Shown: one piece after another, positions 24,661-34,873 of the stretch
Position numbering within the stretch: position 1 is the first letter of the stretch
How the letters are laid out: the number at the start of each line of letters is the position of its first letter
From: Triplophysa rosa
Taxonomy: Eukaryota; Chordata; Actinopteri; Cypriniformes; Nemacheilidae
NCBI RefSeq assembly: GCF_024868665.1
Contig: NC_079905.1
Location: 630,243-694,242 of the forward strand
Length of the DNA: 64,000 bases
Direction of reading: 5' to 3'
The notes under the pieces: model-generated
Database searches by the model: none
What the model saw: only the letters and a program-made list of their open reading frames with translations
Told to the model about the DNA's origin: nothing
Translations under genes and position numbers: made by a program

Positions 24661-25414
24661 GTTGAAAGAGAAAGAGCAGTGATCAGATTGACCTGCTCCT
24701 GCCACACCTGTGTCTATGTGTGTACTGTATGTGATCAGACAGACTGTGATCGGGTCGGATCTGACACTCGTGATTCTCATGTAAACATTGACGAGAGTAC
24801 CAGGTGAGATTTTACTCTTATCTTCGCTTTTAAAGAGTTCGTGTGTAAGAAGTGTCGGGTGTAATAGTTCATACATGTCGTTTAGAATGTGAGATGCTCT
24901 AAAATCATTTTGTGTTAACACTTTGAATTTAAAGTGAAAATATTCAACAGTGGAACATTAAACAGATGTGATACAGTGTGTTTACTTCGGTTATTTCTCT
25001 TATAATGTCTGAGGTCAGAATTCGGGTTAAACAGGTGTAACAGCATTACACAAATCTCTCCCTCTCTCTCTCTCTGTCTGTCTCTCTCTCTCTCATTGTC
25101 TGGAGTGAAAGGCAAACACTGAGTCATACATGAGAAATCTCTGCACTCATAAACCCGACTATAAACAACTTTATATTGATTTATTCAGTTTGAAATGGTA
25201 AAAACATTAAATTCGGGGAAATATTATTTTATTCGTTTAATGTTTTAAAATTATTCCTAAAAATAAAAAATTGCCATTGAATAATTGTTTTTGGTTCCCC
25301 GGAAAATCTTTCAGTCAAGGATTCTCACAAGATCCATTTCTTTCTTTGGTTTTTATAGTCTGATGAACTTTTTCCACTTTTGTGCAACAGAAATCTTCTG
25401 TGGATGTTTCTTTA

Positions 25415-25686
25415 TTTAGATTTAGATTTAGATTCAATTTTATTGTCATTGCACATGTATGAAGGTACAAGGCAACGAAATGTGACCTCTGCATTTAACC
25501 CATCCAGAGAGTAGTGACCACACGTACCCCCGGAGCAGTGGGCAGCTATCACTGCAGCGCCCGGGGAGCAAGTAGGGGTAAGGTGCCTTGCTCAAGGGCA
25601 CCTCAGTCGTTACCCGCCGGCCCTGGGAATCGAACCGGCAACCTTCTGGTCATGAGTCCGACTCTCTAACCATTAGGCCTGCCCAA
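25415..25686 (-). mobile_element. tRNA-derived SINE
   Basis: On the minus strand the head reads GGCCTAATGGTTAGAGAGTC (A-box like) and, about 30 nt later, GGTTCGATTCC (B-box), the two internal RNA polymerase III promoter parts of a tRNA. A ~150 bp body follows and the element ends in a short ATTTAG-type repeated tail at about 25415-25435. Related body text (ctctgcatttaacccatcca) occurs near 40600. Confidence 0.85.
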
Positions 25687-25908
25687 ATGGAACCCATTAT
25701 GGTAGACAAAGACAGTTTTAATGAGTGTACCAACATATATCTTTCTCTCCATGTTCAGGGTTTTATGCTGCAGATCAAGAGTGTTCATGTACAATAAAAA
25801 TGGGCTGGGTGTGTTTTTAAAGTCTGTAATTTCATAACCACCGACATGAGAACAAACACATGATAGATGCACTCAGGAACAGATCAGTAATCCAGTTCAC
25901 AAACTAAA

Positions 25909-27695
25909 ATGACAGACGCACTCGGTTTTCAACCTCAATCAACTGAAGAGACCAGCGATCCTCAGAGGTCTGATGGAGATCTGCTGGAGTCTGACAGTCT
26001 GCAGGGGCTCCAGATGCGAGGAACAGAGAACAGCTCACCTGAGGGATGGACGTCCGGCCGAGAGCAGGAGAGAGAGAGATGGACGGATGTGGAGGACAAG
26101 AGGAATGATGATGATGATGAAGGAGGAGGAGGTCTGTTAAAGGAGGAAGACGATGGCTCACTGGCTGATGATGAAGATGATGGTGATGATGACAATGACA
26201 TCATCCAGGTGACGTGGATGTCAGAGAAAGCGAGACAGGCCTTCACTCCAAACGTCACGATAGTGAAACTGACAGGACATCAGGAGGACCTGAATGAAAA
26301 CAGTGTGATGAAAGAGGAGATGGAGAAAGTGCCTCTACATCCACAAACCTTTCACACGAGCCAATCAGAACGCTTCCATCCGCAGTGGATTGATGAGATC
26401 GACAAGCCCAGAGGTAAAACAACATTTACTTTCATCACAAACATGACTGAGAAGAGTTCCTCATAGTTTTACCTGTTTTGCTTTTACTATAATCGCAAAG
26501 CTTTATTTTTAGTACATATTGATGTAAAAAAAACAGATATTTAATATTTTCATAAAATATGGTCAAATGAAAATTTAGTTTCTCAACAAAATAAGATTAT
26601 TTGCTTAAAATTAACCTCAAATGATTTTTACTTCATGAACATTCTGAACTGCTGTGGATCCGCTGAAAAGCCAAAACCATGAAAAAATACTGTAGTATTT
26701 ACCAGAGTAAACTGCAGTAAAATTCCCTAGTTATATTGAAGTATACTTATACATTTACTACAATTTATTAATTCAAAATTGTAAATATTCAGAATACTAT
26801 AGTATATATACAGTATATATACTGGAGTATACTACAGTTTACTATAGTAAGTCTAAAACACTGATTCTCTCTCAGACAGTGGCTGTGGAGAGACGGTGAG
26901 GTTGTGTGTGTTTGTGTCGGCCGCTGCAGTGATGTTTCCATTAATGACGTGGGGCGGTTACGAGCTGTTGCCCTTTAATCCCCCTGCTCTCGACAGCGCC
27001 CCCCTCAGGCTGATCTACACACTGCGCAGTGCTTTCTTTGCATCTATTCCTATAGTTTTGGGTGAGAGAATATTCACTTTCTCATTCTAATAAGATTTTT
27101 CTTCATATGAAACCAGTCAGATATTCTGTAGGATTACACCGGCTGTGGCTCTTTTGACCCTGTAAACGCACACGCTTTGCTCTCTCCGTGTTTTAGGCGT
27201 GTTGGTTCAGGGTGTGTCTCGTCTGAAGTTCGGCTCCGTGAATCCTCTGTTTGACGGGACGTGGAAGAATCGTGAGGTGTCTGTACACGGTCACTACGTC
27301 AGAGACTCGCTCCATCTCTACCTGCTCTATTTCCTGCAGCTTGCTGTCATGGCAACGTACGCCCAACAGGAAGTGCTGAAACTGGTTCCTGTCCTCACCA
27401 TCATATTTGTGTTTGGCAGGTGCGTCGTGTGTTTACGAGTCAGAAATGAAGGGTCACATGTTCTCTGTGTTTTAATTGAATTATAATTGATTCTTTTCTC
27501 AGAGTGATTTATTGGGTGTGTGCTGTGTTCGGGAGCAGCGGTCGAGCGTTGGGTTTCGGCCTCTCTTTCCTGCCGCTTCTTCCTCTGCTGGGCGCAAACA
27601 TTTACTTCATCTGCTCAACTGAGGGGCGGGGGGTGGTGTTTGATGTCGCCCCGCCCACCACAGCCCCGCCCCCAAAACTAAGATGGTGGGGGTGA
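25909..27695 (+). CDS. tmem79: Transmembrane protein 79 (mattrin)
   Basis: Multi-pass endomembrane protein with a MAPEG-like core; in mammals it supports lamellar granule secretion in skin and Wnt receptor control. Exons: 25909-26413, 26876-27061, 27197-27419, 27503-27695, phase-consistent, 368 residues. The first ~170 residues are hydrophilic and acidic with Asp/Glu runs (DDDDEGGGG, DDEDDGDDDND). Hydrophobic segments follow: VRLCVFVSAAAVMFPLMTWG, LIYTLRSAFFASIPIVLG, LHLYLLYFLQLAVMATYAQQ, LVPVLTIIFVFGRVIYWVCA and GFGLSFLPLLPLLGANIYFI. The C-terminus after the last segment is short. Start chosen as the Met that opens the acidic N-terminus. Neighbours msto1 and glmp match human 1q22. Confidence 0.9.
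26690..26860. repeat. AT-rich palindromic repeat in tmem79 intron
   Basis: Clustered tactatagtata / tagtatactacagt words in opposing orientations just upstream of the exon at 26876, typical of AT-rich fold-back repeats in fish. Boundaries unclear. Confidence 0.45.
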
Positions 27696-28829
27696 ACGCA
27701 AATATGCAAACACACGGAGCGCATGGAGAATCAGACTGAAGACTTTCAGACTTCAAACTTTACTCAGTTAGTACGCTGAAGCTCACGTCAAAAGAAAGAG
27801 ATCAAAAATCTGATGTTGCACAGAAGTCAAAGGTTTGGACGCATTATGAAAAAGAGTTTTTAGGGTGATTGAGCGGAAAGTCTCTTTCAAATATCTATAA
27901 TGCCAAATATAATTGCTCATTTCTTTCTCTTGATGAGATGAAATATAGTCTGAAGTACATTGAGAAGTCATTTGCTTTGTCTTACAGAGAACAGTATTTT
28001 GATGGTTAATGTTCCAGACGTTCCATTTGTTTACGATGTTGTTGTTCTTTTGTGGCATCATTATAATTGTTAACAGCACAATGATTTGTTATATCATTAA
28101 TGTGTTTTCTGATGTTTGCCAATGCAGTGTTGTGTGTTTCAGCGGTTGGATTTTATTCTGTGTCCTGATGAATCATTTCAAATGTGTGTCATGAAGTTGA
28201 ACATGGATGATGTTCTTGTTTTTAAGAGTCAATGGTTTTTTGTTGACACACGGCATCTTTAAAACTCGTCATTAATAAAAAACAAACAAACACAGACATA
28301 TGCGAGTCAACAATTTATATAGAGAAACAAAACAAGCATAATTACATTCAGACTCTGTTATTCAGGTGTCAGTGAATGTTACTAAATATTCCTAACATTT
28401 ACAGGTAAAATTTGTTTTTTTTTACAAGCGAAACTGTACTTTATTATAAATTCTCTTTAAAAAACACATGATTCATAATATTATCAGAATAAACGACGAT
28501 TTTCAGAGTCACTGGAGTCCAACCGTCAGAATCCCTGAGAAACTCTTTAAGCGCAGATTTTGACTCTGAAAAGTGTGCTACACGTTCCCCATCACATATC
28601 AAGCAGATCAGATTATTTTACAGAAGACAAAACAGACAAAAACCATGTGAAAAATAATGCTGTACAAAACAGAATGAATGTAATAATCAATGGACTAGAT
28701 CATACATTTCTTTTCTGACCTTCAGTATGCGTATGAAACATTCATTCCTGATTGGCCAATCCAGAGAGATTTTGTTGATGAGATGTGACACCAACGTGTG
28801 TATGAGGGCAGAGCGTCTACTGTAAGATC
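27696..28829. other. tmem79/glmp tail-to-tail 3' UTRs
   Basis: About 1.1 kb of AT-rich noncoding sequence between the two stop codons. An AATAAA near 28274 on the plus strand could end tmem79. No gene, RNA or clear repeat seen. Confidence 0.5.
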
Positions 28830-31248
28830 TCAGTTGATTGGCTCGTAGCCTGACCGTTGCGACGTCCTCTTGCGGATGCAAAGAAAAACTCCACCCACCA
28901 TGATAAGGACCAGCGGCGTGCCGAGACCCACGGCCATGATGCAAATGATAAACACTGAGAAAGAATCCACCGGAGGATCACCCACACCCATTAACACAGT
29001 CCTGTAGAGGAAACGAGAGAGTTCACCGAACAAATCATAAATCAGCTCAAACACATTTACATTGATGCATTTGGCAGACGTTTTTATCCAAAGCGACTCA
29101 CATTGCATTATACTACACATTTTTTGTTTCTGAGTATGTGCAATCCCTGGGATCCAACCCACGACCTTGGATCATTAACACCTGTTATAAACTCTTGTCT
29201 CTGTGACACATGTTTGAGAGCTATCAGGGACATAAATGTTTCTAAATTAGGGTTTTATCCACATTCTCGTGTTTAATGTATAGAGAAGAAATGTGTTCTG
29301 AATTCCACAGAGGTAGAAAAATCAAACGCATGACTTGAGGATTCATGAGAGAATTCCAGTTTAAACACACTCACCAGCTGAGGTAATTGGTGGCGTTGTA
29401 AAAGGCGTCTCCGGCGATCCCGAAGCTGACGTTCAGTCCGTATGTCTGAGGCCGATGGCTGAAATAGGCCTGAATGAGAGCCGAGTGAGGCGGCCGGGCG
29501 ATGGGAACGGGTTCAGAGTGTCTGCAGGGCGTGGCGTCTTCGGTCACAGGGCTGGACTTACGATACGCCACCGGCTTCCACTGAGCGTAACCCCAAACCC
29601 TGCTGCTGTTCACTGGAAACGACACCCACTGTGACACCTGACGACAAACATCCAGAGACACGAGAGGACACCAATGCATTTACACAGGGCTGAAGAGAAG
29701 AAAACCTTACACTTATAGAACTATTTTTGAGTCTTTATAGTTTCACCTTAAAAATGGAGGGTGTGTACTCATCATCAATAGACCTGTGGACGTCCACTCT
29801 TCCCTGAAACCCCGAGTCTCCGACAGACTGCAGCTCCAGAGAGAATCTGGAGTAATTCACCTGCGCCGTCACACCCTCCAGAGACACACGCAGCTGAGAG
29901 GAGTTCGAGTTATGAAGGAGACTCGGCCACGCTGACTCGCGACCTTCTGACTCGAACGCTGAGATCTGATGACAGAGATCAGACACACGTGTGTGAGTCT
30001 ACAGCAGTCGTCATGTGATTGTGTGTTTGTGGTTCCGCTCACCTGCAGACAGAAGGAGCCGTTACTAAAGCCGGCAGCCGTCCTGTCTCTTCCACAGATT
30101 CTGATCCTGTGATCTGATTGGTTCAGGTCTGACCAGATGAAGTCCTGCAGCTCATACGGTGGGTAGAAACTGGACTCTGATGTGTGCTGTGGATCTGCCG
30201 TGTTATTGACATCACTGTACTCCCACAACTGACACAAACACGCACATCATTATTCAATCTATTCATCACTCGTTTGATCTCTTTTATTGTAATAATAGAT
30301 TTTTCTTTTAATCAAATTCAATAATTATGTTTTTTGTTCACACACCTAACTGTATATTTAAACTTTTTGATAAATAATTCAATTTAAAAAGGGCTGCGCG
30401 ATTCTGAATAAAAATGCAAAAACTTGCTAAATAATGTGTGTAATGCTTTAAGTTGATCAAAGCAAAAGTGAAAATGGTATAACTAACATTGTTATAACAG
30501 ACTCACCCTGGTGATGACGAGAGCACTGCTGTACTGTACGCTGCGCTGTGGCTCCACCTGCAGGCTGCCTGGTGAACTGCGGCTAATAAACTCCGGCCAG
30601 TTCACATGCACTGTGGACTCTGTGCTGTTAGTGTGCACGAGCAGAAGTGATGGCGCCCCCTGGTTACAGAAGAGGAAGTGCAGGGTGTCATTCTGACCCA
30701 GTGCCCGCACGTGCACGAGATTGACTCCAGGGGGCAGTGTAGTGGGGGGCTTCAGTCCAGGGTTCACTTCTACAGACACCTGACAAAAATCAAAGATTTA
30801 TCATATAACCACAACAATATAGTTTTTTATTCAACATACGACTCACAAAATCACGTGAAAGGTGTTTTGTATGGAACAGCTGTTAGAATGACATAAATCA
30901 TGATAATACCACACAATATGAATCTAAAGAAACAGGGAGGGAAGAGGGACATCTCATTCAGAGTTCACGAACTAACGTGTAGTGAACCGAACCGAAACCA
31001 TACTACTTTAGCTCAAATAAACGCCAAAAGATTTAAAGCAGTGACGTAATAAACAACTTCTGTTGTGTGTGTGTGTAACGTTAGTTACTTCTGTGTATCA
31101 ATCAAAGCATGTTTGTTGTGCTTCGCAGGTATAAATCTCTTGAATGTACCTTCCGTCGAAGCGAATCTCCACTTCCAATGTATCCAGACGAAGGACAGAA
31201 GACGACAAACAGCAGAGAGCAGATAAAACACCTTTTAAACATCGACAT
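28830..31248 (-). CDS. glmp: Glycosylated lysosomal membrane protein
   Basis: Type I lysosomal membrane glycoprotein; in mammals it partners with and protects the transporter MFSD1. Six minus-strand exons: 31150-31248, 30507-30779, 30043-30228, 29747-29965, 29375-29637, 28830-29001, phase-consistent, 403 residues (human about 406). It starts with a signal peptide (MFKRCFICSLLFVVFCPSSG after MS). A luminal region has many N-x-S/T sites (NDT, NST, NQS, NGS, NSS, NYS, NVS, NAT). Family landmarks are HRSIDDEYTPSIFK, WGYAQWKPVAYR and NATNYLSW. One TM segment (FIICIMAVGLGTPLVLIMVG) precedes a short tail ending SGYEPIN, where YEPI fits a YxxPhi lysosomal sorting signal. A SINE lies in the intron before the last exon. 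Confidence 0.95.
29045..29168 (-). mobile_element. SINE fragment in glmp intron
   Basis: Carries gcagacgtttttatccaaag and gagtatgtgcaatccctggg, the same core and B-box-side sequence as the element at 55390-55552. Truncated before the tRNA-like head. Confidence 0.7.
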
Positions 31249-31306
31249 GATTCAACTCGGAACACAGATGAGGAACCATCACATTTCTGTTGTGTTTGTC
31301 ACTGAA

Positions 31307-31316
31307 GTCATGTGAC
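31307..31316. promoter_or_regulatory. MiT/TFE-type E-box GTCATGTGAC upstream of glmp
   Basis: GTCATGTGAC lies about 60 bp upstream of the glmp start codon. It is one base from the CLEAR palindrome and fits the GTCAYGTGAC form accepted by MITF/TFEB/TFE3. The gene product is lysosomal, so the placement makes sense; binding is inferred. Confidence 0.5.
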
Positions 31317-31394
31317 CGTCTCGCTCAACACGACTGATCTGAGATCAGATTTCACCTATGTTCTGTTCTGTACGGGTCGGGTAGCGAGTAGCGA

Positions 31395-31900
31395 CATTGC
31401 TGATCTAGGACCTTCTTCTTCTTCTGGTGTTTTGTGGCGGTTTGGCAAACCAACGAAAAGGTGCATTACCGCCACCTACTGATCTGGAGTGTGGAGTGTA
31501 CATAAGGAAGAAATACACACAAAAACACATATATTCTATCTATTGTTCCTGTGTTTTTCAGGTATTTAAATAATATTTTATGTACTCTTGATGGCCTTGA
31601 CCCGTTTCCTAACAATACTTTTAAAGAAATATTATCCACTCCCAACTCTCCCTTTCATATGCAGAACACTCATTAAGGATATGCCGCACTGTTTCTAATT
31701 CTCCACATTTGTCACACTTTCCCGATTCATGCTTACCTATTTTAAAAAGACTATAGTTTAATGCTGTATGTCCAATTCTTAGTCTTGAAATAATGACATC
31801 CTTCTTCCTATTTCCATATCTTTTTCTCTCATTTCCAACATACTCCTTGTGGCTACACTCCTGAATCTGGAAAAGATGGATCTAGGACCTGCGGTGATCG
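31395..31900 (-). mobile_element. 3' remnant of a LINE with Cys/His knuckle
   Basis: Minus-strand translation of about 31640-31850 gives VIISRLRIGHTALNYSLFK and then GKCDKCGELETVRHILNECS. This is the C-terminal IGHT...C-x2-C...H...C motif found downstream of RT/RNase H in I-group LINEs. Frame is broken elsewhere. The plus-strand text gcattaccgccacctactga near 31465 is a common 3' end of such dispersed elements. Confidence 0.6.
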
Positions 31901-32839
31901 AACACGGAAATAGCCTTTCTTTCAAAATAAGAGTCACTGCACGAACCGTATAAAAGCCAGTAAACAACATTTTTCGAAAGATTCGATGAGACATATGATC
32001 ATATATGTACATATAAATATACGCAAATACATAAAAGATAACAAAATTTTGCTTTAGTGAGGTATATGAATTTATATAAGGAATTTAATATAAGGAAGGA
32101 TATTATTCTTGCATGCATGTCAGGAGCTATAAAAGGCAACGAGAAACAAACTTTAATTAAAAAGGATTGAGAGTAACCTCTTAAAATGTCTTAAAATATA
32201 TTTAATTTGTATTTAAACAAATATGATATAAAAAAATTACGATCAGTTCTGTTCATAATTTGGAATGTATGTGTAAAACTGTTTTTCGACGTTTCCGATG
32301 TTTTTACACATCTCCAGCCTGATCTTTAGCAGTCGTATCTGGCCAACTTTACACTGAAAGAAATCACAGAAAATTATGCCCTCACAACCCAAAGAAAACT
32401 TAATTTGTGTCTTAATTGTCGCAATTAAGGGACATTTTCATTTGGAGACTTCTGGTTTTCACGGGTAGGGTCACACGTGTGATCAAATAAATGCGACATA
32501 TATAGCGTACTGTGTGCTTATAATAGCTTTCTAATGGGGGCTGAAAGACGATCTTGAATGTATTCAAACAGAATTACAATCCCGAAAAACAAACAAAATA
32601 ATGCAGTCCAAGAAGTATTTATCCAACGGGCAGCGTCCCGGGGCGTGGTGAAGTAGTTTCGTTTTTATTTACCTGAGATGACCCAACTTGACCCGCCCCT
32701 TATCCCTAAAACAAATCATTTTGCCTACAGGAAGTTGCCAGATTAAGACATAAAGTAATTAGCCAAGGAGTCAGCATCTATATTGTTCTTCATATCGGTG
32801 ATATTAACGACATTCGATTTTACCACAACAACTAATCAG

Positions 32840-34873
32840 ATGACAATATTGGTTGGTGGCAGGTAAATCAAATATTTCTTTAACCTTTCGTTTTCGTTTT
32901 GACATATTTTGAGCTGGAAGCTAAAGGATTTTTTTAAAACACAAAACGTTTAGACGAGTCTATATTGTTGTTAAAAATATATTGTTGTTGAATAATGACA
33001 TTCATCGAAAGAGTGAGATACATTCAAACTCGACAGTATATATGTAGTTTATCTATATGAAATTATTTTTTGAGATAATAATCATAACCAGCCTCTCTTT
33101 GTTCTCAGCAGGTTCAGCCTGTTAAAACATCTGCTGCTGTTATCTCTTTTTACTTGCATTGATGACAGCGAGGGTAAATGTCAATACATTTAAATATAAA
33201 ATTATAATTTGATAAAAAAATCCATATTAAACAGATGATTAAATTCATGCATCATTAAATATGCAGCACATCTGTTCTTTTCATTTGACTCACTTTCATC
33301 AAGTGATTGATCAGTTCCTTGCATTAAATGACATAACTACTTTGAACATCACCTTGGTATTATCGGCTAGTGGTAATATTTTAGTTTTCTTAAAACATTG
33401 TGTGCGACATGCTGGAGAATCTCCAACACTAACTAACACCTATTGAGCCTGGCTTGTGGTAAATAAGAAAAACATGAAAACACATTAAGTTGATTACATA
33501 ACTTTAAAGGCTAATTCACACTGTTGATCTAACAAATTCCAACAAACAAGTTTGTTGGATCAGTGTGAATGAACATGTACAGTACATGTTGCCATTTGAT
33601 GCTGGTGTTTGCTTGCATTTGTTGGATAAATGGCGTAAATTAGCCTTGACAGAACACAATATGATTACCTACTGTAGATTACAGAAAATAGACAAGAACA
33701 CCACCAATATTTCAATATTAAAATACTTATGTTATACATTACACTTTTTATTATTTTTTATTTCTAGAAACCACCCCTCAACAAGTGGAAGGGAAAAAGG
33801 GTGACAGTGTTACCCTGAATTGTTCTTTTACCAATGAAGTTGGATACATTCTCTTACTGATTCGGACAAAGAAAATCACATTTTGTTCAGAGGAAAAATG
33901 TGATTGTCATATATGTCAAACAGGGCCATGTGACATGACCCTAAAGGACCTGATGTTCGATGATGCTAGCACATACACTTTGAATGTCTATCGCAATGAA
34001 AAGAGTGAAACAGTGCTGCAGCCTGTCTCCTTTACTTACCGACTTCATATTCGTGGTAAATGTCAAAACATTTTCTAGCTTTGCCTTTTGTTATGGGTTC
34101 CCATTAAATATTACCAATCCAAAATAAAATGTATACATTCATTTAGTTTATTAAATCACATGCTTCTAATAATGATAAAATCATTACATCACTATTATTG
34201 TGTCTTTATTTAATTCTCCTTAGATGACATCTCTTTAAATGCAGGCGATAATTTGACGTTGGGTGTGCTGCTGCCTGAGGCAGTTGAAGTGCGACATCAT
34301 CAGCACATTGAACATGAAGTGCTGTGGAGAAAGGGTGATAAACCAAACAAACGAGTGACTGTCAGTGATGGGAACCTGACCATTTCCAATATTACAGCAA
34401 GTGATACTGGAACTTACAAAGTTTTGGACCATAACAATAAAACCTTGATCACAGTGAACCTTGAAGGTGAGAGAAGATTTCACAATCATGGCATGTCACA
34501 TTATTTGAAGCATCTAATAAAGTAAATATACTGTACAAGACCTTCGGTTTTCCTTCATTAAATGAACACCACTGTTTATAACTACGTTTTTTTAAATGAT
34601 TTTACAGTAAATGGCACGAAGGCCTCAGAACATCAGAATAGCAAAGACGAGCCGCGTAAGTAAAACAGAAAAGCAATATGAGCTGCAGAATTGCAACATG
34701 AGTTTATATGAAGTTAATATGAAAATAAGTGCTCTCTTTCCCCTCCAGCTACCAAAAAGGAAGACACTGGTTCACGAATAGGGATTTGGCTGGTTATTCC
34801 GTTTGGTTTGGTTTTTTGTGTTATTTTATTTTTGATACTGTTGTCAAAGAAACAATCTGGTCCAGTTGTCTAG
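32840..34873 (+). CDS. Two-domain Ig-superfamily receptor, SLAM/CD2-like layout
   Basis: Predicted type I membrane protein of 263 residues. Exons: 32840-32862, 33109-33173, 33768-34055, 34224-34466, 34608-34655, 34749-34873, phase-consistent and each domain on its own exon, as usual for Ig genes. Order: signal peptide (HLLLLSLFTCIDD), domain 1 beginning VEGKKGDSVTLNCSF, domain 2 with DGNLTISNITASDTGTYKV, a short stalk, one TM segment (IGIWLVIPFGLVFCVILFL) and a tail of about 10 residues (KKQSGPVV) with no ITIM or ITSM. Domain 1 has the B-strand Cys, but the F strand reads DASTYTLNV with no Cys; domain 2 lacks both. Extra cysteines (FCSEEKCDCHICQTGPC) cluster in domain 1. Family assignment rests on layout and the 1q22-23 neighbourhood; a CD48/CD244-type gene is the best guess. 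Confidence 0.75.

Larger units (their letters stand above)
24177..25908 (+). promoter_or_regulatory. msto1/tmem79 divergent promoter region and tmem79 5' UTR
   Basis: The two genes are head to head with start codons 1.7 kb apart. A palindromic GTCACGTGAC lies at 24651-24660. A likely noncoding first exon of tmem79 ends around 24803 (ACCAG/gtgag). A SINE occupies 25415-25686. No other coding sequence seen. Confidence 0.5.
31249..32839. other. glmp to Ig-gene spacer
   Basis: Divergent spacer with the glmp promoter on its left and a LINE remnant at about 31395-31900. From 31900 to 32839 it is AT-rich with no coding sequence; the presumed promoter of the Ig-domain gene lies at its right end. Confidence 0.5.
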
